Assembly (NCBI GenBank): GCA_034766995.1 | Contig: CM068313.1 | Location: 39,442,496 to 39,506,495 of the forward strand | Source: Acanthacorydalis orientalis | Taxonomy: Eukaryota > Arthropoda > Insecta > Megaloptera > Corydalidae | Reading direction: 5' to 3' | Length of the DNA: 64,000 nucleotides | Part shown: positions 51,940 through 64,000 of the stretch, in pieces | Numbering within the stretch: the first letter of the stretch is position 1 | Layout of the letters: each line of letters starts with the position of its first letter | Program-made: the position numbers and the translations under genes | Notes under the pieces: generated by a model | Database searches by the model: none | The model's input: only the letters and a program-made list of their open reading frames with translations | What the model was told of the DNA's origin: nothing

Positions 51940-51970
51940 GATGTGGAAACAATATTTATATTGATCTCCC
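51940..51970 (-). promoter_or_regulatory. Possible TATA box of the four-cysteine gene
   Basis: On the minus strand ATATAAATA lies about 130 bases upstream of the start codon at 51824, leaving room for a 5' UTR of about 100 bases. Tissue-restricted secreted and cuticle genes often have TATA boxes. The surrounding AT-richness makes chance matches likely. Confidence 0.3.
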
Positions 51971-54900
51971 CCGCTTATATTTAAATATAAAATCCCTTCC
52001 AACAAATGGTACAGTCAATCTGAAAGTAAAATTTGCCTACAGATGATTAGATTGTTTTGTCAACTAGTTGAGTATAAAATCGACGTAACCGATGTCTGAT
52101 CAAGCGAAAATAATTGTTTGGTAGCACCGAAGCGTTAGTGCGACACAAGATTACTGCAGCTATCTGTGTTACATATTTTGTATATTTTGTTTGATTTGTT
52201 TTGTTTTTATGTATTGGAGCGCATTACCTCTGTGGATAATCGATTATTTTGGTTGAGTAATACTTCTGCACATTTTTATTTATTAGAAGACAATTATGTT
52301 TTTGTCTCAAAAATTTAATTTTTGGATTTAGTCCAATTTGAGTTTTTTTTTATAATGAATTCCTTGTTTCCGTTATCCACGTTGGAAAGTGAATTATGTA
52401 ATTACTATCTATTTTTTGAGTTATTTTTATGTCAATCAAGAAAGAAAAAAAATGTAATAATAATTAATTTTTCTAAAAACTTCAACAAAAATACATCAGC
52501 GAAGTAAAGACCACTCATAGAATAATATTTTAAATAATTATTTACGAAAAACAATTTATTAGAATTTAATATACATTTTTAATTAAAATAATTAGTTACA
52601 AAAACATGATTTAATTACTAAAACTTGGTATCTTATATTTCAAATTATTGACGAAGAAAATTCTAAAAAAGTCATAATAATTAACTTAAATGACATTTTC
52701 GAAAGTTGTTCTTGGAGAATATTTTAATTGTTTTCTTAGCATTCAATAGCACTTTCGAGTTTAGGTGAAATATATTGAATATATGATTCGCAATATATTC
52801 GAATATTTTTATAATCGCTGTGCTGCATTGAACGATATGATAATGAATATTATTTAAAAAAACTATTAATTAATTTTCATATTACTAATAAACATTTTTA
52901 ATTTTTATTTAAAAAAAAAAAACATAATGGTGATTACATTTTTTTATTGTTATTTTTATATAAAAATAATGAATTGAACTTATGAGTAACTAAACTTTTT
53001 ATGATAAGTAATTGACATGAAACGATTTTAACTTTTTTAGAATATTGTTTATTTTATAATTTCAGAAATAAATCATTGTCGTTGTTATTACATATGTAAT
53101 GAATTAGAAAGTTATTATTATTTTCTAGAATTAATGTAAATCTTTAATAAGAATGATGGCTTCAGTGATGGTATTTTCAAGGACGTTACTGTGTCAAGTT
53201 TATTGTTGAAATTGAAGAATTTAAGAAGTAAAGGAGTCTATGCGATTAGTGAGAAGACAAGTAGAATTCTGTAAATTGATATTAATTTTTATTTCTAAAT
53301 AATTAGTCCTTAATATACTTTGATACATTGAAAAAAAATGCATAGAAGAAAATTATAGTTTTTTTCGAATTCTAAAAAAAGAATGAAATTTTCCAATTGG
53401 TTTGATTGAAAAGGCCCACCTAATATATTTAATAGACTAATGGAAAAACAAATTATTAATTTTCAATAAGTATATTTTTTTTTAATTATTAATTATCTTT
53501 GCCTATAAAGAAGAGTTTATATATTTATAGAAACAGTTTCATTTCTAAATTTTTACTTTTATGTAGGAGAAAATGAAATATTATTTACGCATATAAAATT
53601 ACAAATGATATTTATTTTAAGAGTGCTGAAGATATAAGGTTTCACAAAAACTGTAAAATAAATTACTTTATATATTTTTTTTATCTTATTCAGTTATTGT
53701 TGTTATTATTTAAGTAATTATAGACAATGATTAAGATCAAGTCGTATTAAATATTTTTTAACAGACTGCCTTTGTTTTAAAAAAGCTTAAATATATTGGA
53801 AGTTCCATGTTCGACTTAGATACATAATTCTTTAGAATTATATTCTTGTTGTTTGGATGTCATTTTTGTTACTAATTTTTGAACAAAAAATCATTTAAAG
53901 AAATATTATAATTCAAAAATGAAATGTGTTTTATAACTTTTTTCATTAAGAAACTAGTAGGGCATTTCTATCTTTTTTTTGCAATAAAAAATAAAAAATA
54001 ATTAAATAAAAACCATACCAATTAAAATATAATTTAATCAATTTAAACTGATACGAAACAAATTTAATTAGTATTATTACACGTTGCCGTGCATTTTTTG
54101 TAATTAATAAATTTGATATTAATGTTAGCTCGTTATTTACTTATAAGATTGTTTTTATTTTATAAATGAATTTATATGAATACTTTTAACATTTTTGTTA
54201 AAATATTAATATATAAATATTTTATTTTTATTGTTATCATTTTAATATTTATATCAGTATCTTATGTTCTTAAATAAATTGTCAAAGATTTTTTTTCTCA
54301 ATTATAAATTCAATCCTTTTTTAGTACATCAACGAGTGTAAAAATTGTAACACAAATATTTATAAAATTATGTGGAATGGTAAGTGATCTTTTTTAACAA
54401 TGTAACATTTACGAAAGATTTTATGTAAAGAAATTAGTCTTTTGAAACTGTGATTTTAATAATTTTGAATTTAATACCAGAATATTCTAATAGTTTGATT
54501 TTGAAATGTGATTTTAAACCAATAATTTTAAAAAGATACTTAATTAGAAAATAGCAAAAAACTTATAAGAACTAACAGAATTCGAAAGCCTTATTATTAA
54601 TCTTTATTAATCAATTTTATTAACAATTCAAACAAAGTTTTCTATTATCTTTATAAGACATATTGTATATAAAAATAATCATCTTTGGACTATATCTATT
54701 CAAACGTGTTATATTAATGATTTTACATAATCAAGTTTATATGGTTGAAATAACATTAATATTCTAGTTATGAGCATTAGAATTTAGGATAATATCTAAC
54801 ATTTATTTACCTGAAGAATAAGTACTTTTAAGTTATACGAATTATTGATAAAAAAAATAGTATATTAGTAAAGAAAATAATTTAATAAAAATTTTAAATG

Positions 54901-55349
54901 AAAACAACAAGAAGCCTTCAAGTATCAGATAAATAAAATCCAAATAAAATAATTGTTTTTCAATACGATTCAGTAAAAAAGAAAAAATTGATAATGTTTA
55001 TATGTTTTTTAATATCGAAATTAACTTTACAGGTCATAAAATGTGAAATATTCTAGAATATCATTAGCCTTTAACATTCCTTTGTGAGAGAAAAGTCTCA
55101 ATAATTGATTCATACATTTTATGATTTTACCCTGTTCATTAGTATTTTTTTCCATACTTCTTTATACTTCTTGTCTTTTTATTAATAATTTCCATTCCTT
55201 GTCTTTGGATCTTACAATAATATGCAACATCCATTTCTATTTCAAAATCCTTTTTGTTTTGATAAACATCTATTACTCTTATTTTTCTTTCATCCATTTT
55301 ATTCTCACATTTTTTTATTTTAAATATATGCATTTTCATACTTCTTTGA

Positions 55350-55409
<60 letters not shown>
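51971..55409. other. Gene-poor AT-rich stretch
   Basis: No exon, RNA gene or complete element recognised. It contains a TA tract at about 55350-55407, next to the mariner insertion. ORFs near 52322 and 55121 are low-complexity Phe/Leu/Ile strings typical of AT-rich noise. Confidence 0.5.
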
Positions 55410-55410
<1 letters not shown>

Positions 55411-55960
55411 GATGGTAGGAAAGTAATTGCGGTTTTTGTTTTCTGAATTCTAACTTTTTTTTCAATGAATATGTCATTTTATTGTGTTCATGTTAATATC
55501 TTTTTAAAGTGCATTTTTCGATCTTTATTTTGGTAACATCGACTTTGGTTTTATTATTAATTTTTCTTCAAATTGGACTATTGAATTAAAGACGAAAAAA
55601 AAGTAAGAGCAATTTTTTGTATGAGTTCAAAATGGGTGGTAAATCATCAGAAACTGCTCCTAAACTAAACCATGTTTTTGGTCTGGGTACTGTTAAGAAA
55701 AGTATGGTACAATGGTGGTTCCAAAAATTTCGTATTGAGGATGAGAGCTTTGAAGGTGAATAAGGCCGCGAGGGTCCTTCTTTAGCTCATAACGACCAAC
55801 TAAGGCGCTAGTTGAATCAAAACCACGCACAACAATTCGAGAACTTACAGAAAAGTTAGACGTTAGTCATCCAACAGCTTAAAACAGCTAGGAAAATCAA
55901 AAAAGAGAAAAATGTATATGAATTTGAAGGTCGTAAACCGCAATTATTTTTCTACCAGCC
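55410..55960 (+). mobile_element. Internally deleted mariner element, 551 bp
   Basis: Terminal inverted repeats: the left starts AGATGGTAGGAAAGTAATTG; the inverted right end starts GGCTGGTAGAAAAATAATTG. Both continue CGGTTT and are flanked by TA (55408-55409, 55961-55962). It keeps only the 5' part of a transposase gene. It inserted at the end of a (TA)n tract. Confidence 0.85.
55598..55905 (+). pseudogene. Mariner transposase N-terminal (helix-turn-helix) remnant
   Basis: The frame reads VYEFKMGGKSSETAPKLNHV, FGLGTVKKSMVQWWFQKFRI, then EDESFEGE, a stop, GREGPSLAHNDQLR, a stop, and PRTTIRELTEKLDVSHPTA. This is the DNA-binding half of a mariner (SETMAR-type) transposase, with several stops and no catalytic domain. 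Confidence 0.8.
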
Positions 55961-56289
55961 TAATTTATTACAATATATTACGGAATATTATTGATTTGAA
56001 GTTTGTTGGATTTATATGAAATATTCTATTTAATTAAAATAAATGTGATACAGAAATATATTATGAATCTATTAAATTTTAATAAAAGTTTAATATTTCA
56101 TTTAGAAATTCAATTACTTCATTGTGAAACTTACACAACTACGTAAAAATTATTACTGAGAATAATAAATTATATTACACTTTATATTGAATTGTAATAT
56201 ACTTTTTTGTTTATAATTAATAACTATATAATAAATGTAACATGATTGTTGGTAAAAAAAACATTCATAAAATATGTGGACATGCATAT

Positions 56290-56335
<46 letters not shown>

Positions 56336-56341
56336 TCACAT

Positions 56342-56386
<45 letters not shown>

Positions 56387-56768
56387 TGTATGTATACATA
56401 TATGATTGATTTCTTCATCTGAAATTGATTGAAATTATTTTAACAAAATGATATCTTTCTGTAATCCATGCACGAACAACCGTACAAATGATACTTCGAT
56501 TTCACGGTGTTTTGAAATTATCCGATTACTAAAAACTATAACAAAATATATTAAGTTTCACTGAATAACTCTCGGCTTTCACTAGCACTTTGTAACAGTT
56601 ATTTTGTCGAATTTTTCTTTTTTTGCACCACAATGGCACGGACGTCGAATTTTTCTTTAAATCTTCTAAAGTAGTATATATAACTGCATCAGCGATGAAT
56701 TGTTTCAGCATTTTAAATCCAGCAACAAGTATGATAGTAAATCATAAAATCATGGACAAATGCAAATG

Positions 56769-56787
56769 ATATAATTTATATTATTCA

Positions 56788-56849
<62 letters not shown>

Positions 56850-56868
56850 TGAATAATATAAATTATAT
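56769..56868. repeat. 100-bp perfect palindrome with TA core
   Basis: Arms of 22 non-TA bases (56769-56790 and 56847-56868, ATATAATTTATATTATTCAT..) are exact reverse complements flanking a 56-bp (AT)n core, so the whole 100 bp is self-complementary. Confidence 0.85.
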
Positions 56869-57929
56869 AACTTTATTAATGTAATTGAATAAAAATTGTA
56901 ATGATTCTATAAATATATCATGTATACTAAAAGTAATATTTATTACTATGTAGAGAGATATATACAATTTAATTTTAGTATTGTAGATTTTTAACAATAA
57001 TTCATACTCTTGCCGATAATTTAAAGTTAAGTGGATGCATGCGTTATTATTGATAAATAAATCGCTTGGAATGAAAATGGTTAGTTTATAATAAGGTTCA
57101 AGATGATAAATGTAGTTTATGACTATTATTACAATATGCACATTTATGAGAATATAAAAATATACAAATAAAATGTTTATTCTTTATGTTGTAATTAATA
57201 ATGATTTATGGAAAAACGTTTGTTAATGAAAAATATCAAAAACTAAATATTTACAATAATAATGTTATGAAAGCTGTGGAAAATACTTCAGGTTTATTTT
57301 AGTGATAATACAGGAAGCAATTATAAGAGAATTGTATAGAGAAGCAGTAAGTGAAAGTGATTGAATTATAAAAAAATGAGATGATTGAGAAAAATATTTA
57401 AAAATTGCGTGACATTTTAAACTACATAATAAAAAAAATATTGAAGTTTATTCATAAATTATTTTAGATACAGATTTATTTGTGCAAGTGTTAGTAGTTT
57501 TTACTTCTTTTAGAAATTTTTTTAAAAATTTATTAAATTATATTATTTGTATATACGAAATCTAAAAACTTTCAAGTTTTTTCCAACCACTGTCTTAACT
57601 TCGATTAACAAAAAATTAGATAATGTTGAATTTAATAAATCAGGGATTTTGTTATAAATAATTGTACTTTTTCACAATACAATTCACACTGTGAAACACT
57701 GTGTGTAGATAAATTCACTTTCACAAATGAATACTTTTTTTACCCTGCAAACCACAAATTGTTTTTCTGGTTAAACATGTTCAATAAATCATGATTGATT
57801 ATTTTTGTTCGTTACTTACTCGCATTTTGATGGCGATGTCATCAACTTTTGGGCACCAATGTACTAAAAATCTCAGAATTTTGTGATGAAAAAGAAGTAA
57901 TTTGTAAAATTGTACTTTTATTATAATAT

Positions 57930-57989
<60 letters not shown>

Positions 57990-58019
57990 GTACAAAACTA
58001 TTATCAGTATTTACAACAT

Positions 58020-58735
58020 TTGGAATTCCATCAGTATATAAATTTTTTCAATATCAACGATGTCGTGCCTCTCTTTTATACAAATTTAAGACTTTTTTAT
58101 CAATTGAATATAACGACGTATATTTGCAATCCTTATCTTCGCTCTTTGTTAATCTTCTTCTTCACCTTTCATGATGTTTATTTTCTGTCCATTATGTTTG
58201 CAGTTTCCGTTAGTTTTATTAGTCATTCTGTTCTTCTTATATCTCGTCTTTTTACTTCTTACGTGTTTCTGTTCATGCATTACTGTCTTTGTAGTCGTTG
58301 TTTTATTTTAGTATTTAGAACCTGTTTCACTCTCATTTGTGTACCTATATTATAAGAGGTCATGGGATACGCTAAAACTTTTCATACAAAATGGATTTAT
58401 TTTAAATATTGAGGTGTTTCATCAAAATAACTCTAACTAATTTTTATTCTCTTGGTAAATTCCTTAACGAAGAATCCATTACTGTTAACAAGTTGCTTTA
58501 AATATATTATATTTTGCAACTTCTTCGATTCATTTTCTTTTTATTTCAGTTTTTCCGGGAAAACAAACGCATTAAGTATCGTTTTTGTTTTAATAGGGAT
58601 TCATGTTAAGAATTAATTAATTAGTAAACATTTTAATATTTTTTTCTAGTTCTTCTGTATTATTTGCAAAAAAATCGATAATGTCATCAAAAAGTGAGTT
58701 TTTCCCGTTTACTTTTATTCCTTTATGCATTTTCT
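58020..58735 (-). pseudogene. Decayed non-LTR retrotransposon (reverse transcriptase end)
   Basis: On the minus strand, fragments in nearby frames follow LINE order: MHKGIKVNGKNS then LFDDIIDFFANNTEEL (the Y/FADD palm region, 58730-58630), then IYLKQLVNSNGFFVKEFTKR (the thumb 'YLGQxIxxNGxxxxEIxxRI' motif, about 58520-58450), then a PMTSYNIGTQ remnant of PVxTYGxETW (about 58365-58340), and VKRRDIRRTE (about 58240). Many stops and frameshifts. It resembles endonuclease-reverse transcriptase LINEs common in arthropods. Confidence 0.65.
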
Positions 58736-59029
58736 ACAAAGATCTATACACTTCTCTAAACAAAAGTAATAAAAATTAGTTACGTTGTATTTTCTTGTAT
58801 TATACTTTTCTTAGTTTTGTTTTCTCACATAGATTCAGTGACGTCGTTATATATTCTGTGATTGTTATTAAAAAAGTCAATATATGTATCTTTAGAACTT
58901 TTATTATTTAGTGCATTTATGAATGACGAAGTAGAGATGAAACTATATATATATATTAAATACATACAATTATCTCCTTTAAGAAAAATTAAAGGTGTTA
59001 TTCCGTTTAACTATCAATTACACACACTC

Positions 59030-59063
<34 letters not shown>

Positions 59064-59217
59064 TCTGTAAAATCTCAAAAAATGAGCAAAATATATTAAA
59101 TAAACATGTAAAGATTTTGTATTAAATAACTATTAACGCTGATACACGAAGTTACACGAAATGTTCACGAAAAATTGTGATAATTTTATCATAAAAACTA
59201 CAATTAAATGTGCGACT

Positions 59218-59339
59218 TTATAAAACAAGTACGTTGAAATATAACTACAAAAGATATTATATAGACATACTAGCACATATATTTTATATATAAAACAACT
59301 ACGTTGCAATATATCTGCGAGAATAATTATATATACATA

Positions 59340-59352
<13 letters not shown>
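59218..59352. repeat. Imperfect tandem duplication, about 71-bp period
   Basis: TATAAAACAAGTACGTTGAA at 59218 recurs as TATAAAACAACTACGTTGCA at 59289, and the following 40 bases match with substitutions (ATATAGACATACTAGCACAT versus ATATATACATACTAATATAT). Confidence 0.6.
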
Positions 59353-59379
<27 letters not shown>

Positions 59380-59380
<1 letters not shown>

Positions 59381-59749
59381 TCTACAACTGTGTTGTATAC
59401 TTATATTGTCAGTAAACAAATACTCATATTTTAAGGAAATCAATGAAAAAATCAAACATGAGTGTTTCTTGGATTATAAATTAAAACAAAACATTAATTT
59501 AACCTAAATTAGAAAAATGTTTTTATTAATATTATATTTATTTATTGTTGCAAATTAAAATGAAATAAAAGCATATTTTTTGCGAATAAAGAATTGTTTG
59601 TAAAAATATTTGTTTATTCATACTTTGCACATGAAACGCAGTTGTGTAACATATAAGTACTTAAAGAAAAGCATGTTTTATTTATAATCATAAGATAAAC
59701 CGATATTTTTTTATAATTAGATAAATACAAATTACGATTAGGTAACAGG

Positions 59750-59809
<60 letters not shown>

Positions 59810-59962
59810 GAAATAAATTAGAAGAAATAAACAGATATGAAAATTATTTGTTGTATAAGTTATTTATTTTTATATATTTAATTAAATTCTATATAATTTT
59901 TATTCAGTTACTATGAAAAAACTTGTATTTTAATTAAATATATATTTTATTTACAAATGCCC

Positions 59963-60020
<58 letters not shown>

Positions 60021-61105
60021 CAATACTTCAATAAAGTTTTCATTGTAAATGAGTGTGTTAATTGATATTTTTTCCGATTACTTATATACTTAATAGATAT
60101 AAAATTCTCACTTACTGAAAATTCCGTGCACTTGAATAACACACCAGATGCATCGACTAAAATAAATATACATCACAGGAAACGTGTTTTCTTATTTAAA
60201 CTTAAAAGTTTTACTTTTTATAATCTTTTTGATTATTTTGTACATAGTAAATAAAACTCAAAACGGAAATACGAACCATTTGCGGTTATGAGGTAAAAAA
60301 TAGATTCTAGATGAAAGTTAATGTATTGTTACGAAATTGTATTGTACGTCGTTTTATCATTACATTTTTTTCTTACTAAATAAGATAAACGTTACAAATT
60401 TTAGACTATCTCTTATTATTTTCTTTGATTGAATACAATTTTAGTCTCTAATATTGAAGATGGTTGAAAATGTCTACTTTCGTTTTATTTTAAGTAATAT
60501 TTTAGGATATAAATACTTTCAGTTATCATTACAATTTTATTCGAATAAAATAAAATGAGTAAATGATATTAATATATTATTAAACCCACATTTTCTTTAA
60601 ATACATTTGATTGATAAAATTTCTGTACCCATTTTAAATATATATTTGTTTCAACTAGTTTATAATTCTTTCATGAAATGTATAATTCTTTCAAATACAT
60701 GATAGTAAAAATTATATGTGGTTTTGAATTAATATATTGAATGGGAAAACACATGTTTAAATGTATATTAGTTATCATTGGTTATTAAAAAAGTTATGTA
60801 AATTTTTACAATACTTTTATATTTGATAAGAAATACATTAAAATATATAAAGAGCATAAGCGATTAGTTTTATATATAGAAAAGGCAATAAAAGAGTCAT
60901 TCGTCGACTTGAATTCCAGTATAAATCATCATATTTTCTATTTAAGCTTAAGTCATTATAAGATACATGTTTTCAAAGTAATATAACTATTTAAGCACCT
61001 CATATAATACACAAATGCTAATAAATAAATTATATTGGTTTTGCTTGATTTATTTCCCTTAGATCATTATGTTTTATATATTATTTAACTATACTCAGGA
61101 ATTAA

Positions 61106-61152
<47 letters not shown>

Positions 61153-62247
61153 CTTATGACTGTATTATAACAAATAAAGATTATTACTACTTCCCAGTAG
61201 CGACAATATACATTGTTCTACTAATTGCAACTTTCTACAACGCGTATAGATGGCACTAAATATACGTATAATATAATGTACATTGTTTAATGTATATTGT
61301 TTTAACAAGCGATTCTAGTGTCAGAAGTATTTGTTATTTATATATTAAATTAATAATATTTCATATTTGATTTATATATATTTAATATTTTATTAGAATA
61401 TGTATTTAGTTATTTAAAACTTTTTTAATATTATAATATAAAATGTGTAAAGTATTAAAAATTTATTATTGACTTTGTTGTGTTTCATTTGTTCTGTTTG
61501 TGTAAAAGTAAAATTATTATTGGATTAATATAAACTGGAAATTAATAAAGAACAGTTGAGGTAAAATGTGCATGTTTAGTGATTTTGTTTTAAATTAAAA
61601 AAAATATTTATTTGAATAAACATTTTGTGATTGAAATTTATGTAAACGTTGATATCGAATAATAACTGACATTTCTACCTGGCCAAGGAAAATAAAATAT
61701 TTAATGTGAAATTCAATATTTAAACAACTGGATAATTGAACAAGAATATGAAACCGCGTCAATAAATTCCGGTAGATCATTTATTACATTTAATTAAATA
61801 TAATACTGTATAGTTTTAAAACGAACTTTTTTATATTTTTATTATTATTAATTAAATAGTATTCCTTATGATGGAATACACATATACCTTTTTATTATTA
61901 CTTCAATGTTGTCAATTTTCCAAGAACAGTAAATGTACCTGTTAAATAATTTCTAGGAATAAAAAACAATTAGTGAAGTAAATATACGAAAAATAAAGCA
62001 TTGGTATATTTTAATATATTTTTTAAAAATAGGACTTTTTGTATTAATTAGCTATATTTTATTTATGTAAACATACAGATATGATTTTTTTGATTGATAC
62101 TTATATTCCTCAAGTCTTTCTCTCTCCTTCTTTCTCTCTCTATGTATGTACATAAAAAAAAATTATTTAATGATTTTTTGTTAAATTAAGGCATATTCGA
62201 AATTCTTACAATGTGAGTGATGATGTTACTTCACTTGTTTCTAATAA

Positions 62248-62291
<44 letters not shown>

Positions 62292-62812
62292 CATCATCAT
62301 CATCTTTAGCCCCTGTTAATCCACTGCTGAATAAAGGCCTATTCCATGATTTTCCATTTTGTATATATATATATATAATATATATAGATAGATAGAGAGA
62401 GAGAGACTTGCTTATTCGTCACTCATTTTGTGTATCCACTATTTAATTTTTAAATGATGTACTGTTTTAATATTTTTTGCAATTTTTTTTTTAATTTTAC
62501 AGTAGACATGTTTTAAGTTTTCTAAATAGACTATTTTCAATTCAATCATTTAACAATTAATTAAAAATACTACTTAATATTTGAATTAAATTTGTTTATA
62601 TTGTCACTAAATAAAAAAATGAATCTATTAAAGTGCCAATTTTGGATTAATGGAAAGAACATTCCTATATATTACTAATATTACAAAAAAAGTAAAAATT
62701 ACATTGTATATTAGTTGAACAATACAATACAAAATGAAACTAAAAGATTTAAGAATGACTGAAGAAGACACTGTTATCAAAAAAAAATAAACAAACACAT
62801 ACACACACACAC

Positions 62813-62873
<61 letters not shown>

Positions 62874-63395
62874 GTACGAATTGTTTATGAGTCATTAAAA
62901 GTGAAGTAGTTAAAATGACAACCAGTGACTATTCTCTACGTTTAAACTTCAATTAATATTCTACTTGTTTAATTGTGGTTTTGTAGCAGTAAATATGTAT
63001 ATTTATATGACGTGGTATTAAAAAGTATTCATTTGAAAATTCATTATAAGAGACTGAAATTCATATAACTGATTTATCTAATTAAAAAGATAAATCGAAA
63101 AACTACTATTTTGATTAATATGAGGGTTTATTTGTTTAATATTATTTGATTTTATTTATAGTTTAATCTGTTGTAAATATTAAACAGTAATTTTTTAAGT
63201 ATTATTATTTTTACTTTGATGATTTTTATAACCGAATTTCAATTATAATCATTTGTCGAATCGAATTTTAATCAATGGTCGAGTTTTTGGATGAAGTACA
63301 TATCAAACAAGATGGTTTACTTATAAATATTTTTGTTTGAAAATATTTGATTAAAATTAACATTACATGTCATAATTTCTGTACTTATAACATTA

Positions 63396-63458
<63 letters not shown>

Positions 63459-63740
63459 GTATATCTAATATGAAATGTAGAAAATAACCGATGAATAATA
63501 CAAAAAATTGACTAAAGGTCAAGAAATATCAGAGGTACGTAAGTAAAGATACCAATAAAAAAATAGGATAAAAATATTGGAAACATGATAAAAGTGATAT
63601 GGGTTGTTCGCATTGAATGTAGTTAAAATATTTGTATTTATACAGCAGTGGTGCATTAAAAGATGACAACAGTTATGATATTATATATCCTTAGACTTTA
63701 AATTGAATGATTATCTTTGATATTAGATGTTACATATATG

Positions 63741-63799
<59 letters not shown>

Positions 63800-64000
63800 A
63801 GAAATGTAAACATTTTTTAAATAAGTTTAAATCTCGATAATGCAAAATGATCTAAATAATTAAGTTTAATTATAAATATAAGGAATTATAAAGCTGTTTT
63901 ATTAATTTGAAATCATATTTCAATGATAATGTTACTAAATTATTTTTTTTACTTTCTTACTTGCAAGTATGTTTATCATAAATGAATGATTATTTTTCAC
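59380..64000. other. Gene-free AT-rich end of window
   Basis: TA tracts and single-copy AT-rich DNA only. A short patch near 61190-61260 is slightly GC-richer, with TAGATGGCACTAAAT resembling insulator-type motifs. No exon, RNA gene or transposase seen. Confidence 0.5.
62287..62350. mobile_element. Fragment of a dispersed retroelement
   Basis: CATCATCATCATCTTTAGCC, then AATCCACTGCTGAATAAAGG and CCTATTCCATG, resemble a short sequence repeated in many arthropod genomes ('CCACTGCTGGACAAAGGCCT'), usually attached to LINE or SINE copies. No coding. Confidence 0.45.

Noticed and set aside
57810..57870. TTGGTGCCCAAAAG on the minus strand, resembling an LTR primer-binding site
   Set aside because: No LTR pair, no polypurine tract and no gag/pol coding nearby; a single short match is not enough.
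58020..58355. Plus-strand 111-aa hydrophobic ORF
   Set aside because: It is the antisense of the decayed reverse-transcriptase relic.

Overview
This is an AT-rich, intron-rich metazoan nuclear sequence, almost certainly from an insect and probably a hymenopteran (inference). Genes have short exons with GT-AG introns. The protein set fits: MELK and MSH4 are both present, and both are, to my knowledge, absent from higher flies. More than 40 (TA)n tracts of 25-100 bp are scattered through introns and spacers, and every non-coding stretch is littered with decayed DNA transposons.

Layout from left to right. Positions 2168-26667 (minus) hold the kinase gene MELK. Its kinase and UBA exons are packed into 25.3-26.7 kb; its 3' half is spread over introns of about 11.4, 5.7, 3.4 and 1.9 kb. 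These introns contain a pogo/Tigger-type element (5371-6545), a fold-back pair of mariner-like transposase fragments (20.3-21.2 kb) and a cluster of TATAAGG motifs (12.2-12.5 kb). MSH4 (27239-33647, plus), a meiotic MutS homologue in 16 exons, starts 571 bp away in the opposite direction and ends in an unusual exon of about 409 codons. A repeat block follows, with a roughly 165-bp satellite and a perfect palindrome (34.6-35.15 kb). Then come SSR3/TRAP-gamma (36725-37930, plus), RNF25 (39985-41888, minus) and, 517 bp away and divergent, RACGAP1 (42406-45345, plus). A 488-bp hAT-type MITE with an 8-bp target duplication sits at 45917-46404. A large secreted protein with four copies of a four-cysteine module is at 48261-51824 (minus). 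From 52 to 64 kb I see no gene: only a deleted mariner, a decayed non-LTR retrotransposon, a 100-bp perfect palindrome and TA tracts.

Several genes share a cell-division theme (MELK in mitotic and progenitor cells, MSH4 in meiotic crossover formation, RACGAP1 in cytokinesis), and two divergent pairs share short intergenic regions that are plausible bidirectional promoters. No prokaryote-style system, CRISPR array or operon is present. The most unusual coding observations are the MSH4 tail and its Cys-for-Gly change beside Walker B, the truncated-looking MELK KA1 end, and the uncharacterised four-cysteine repeat protein. Exon joins were checked by reading phase: all six gene models close in frame. 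They were built by eye, without transcript data.
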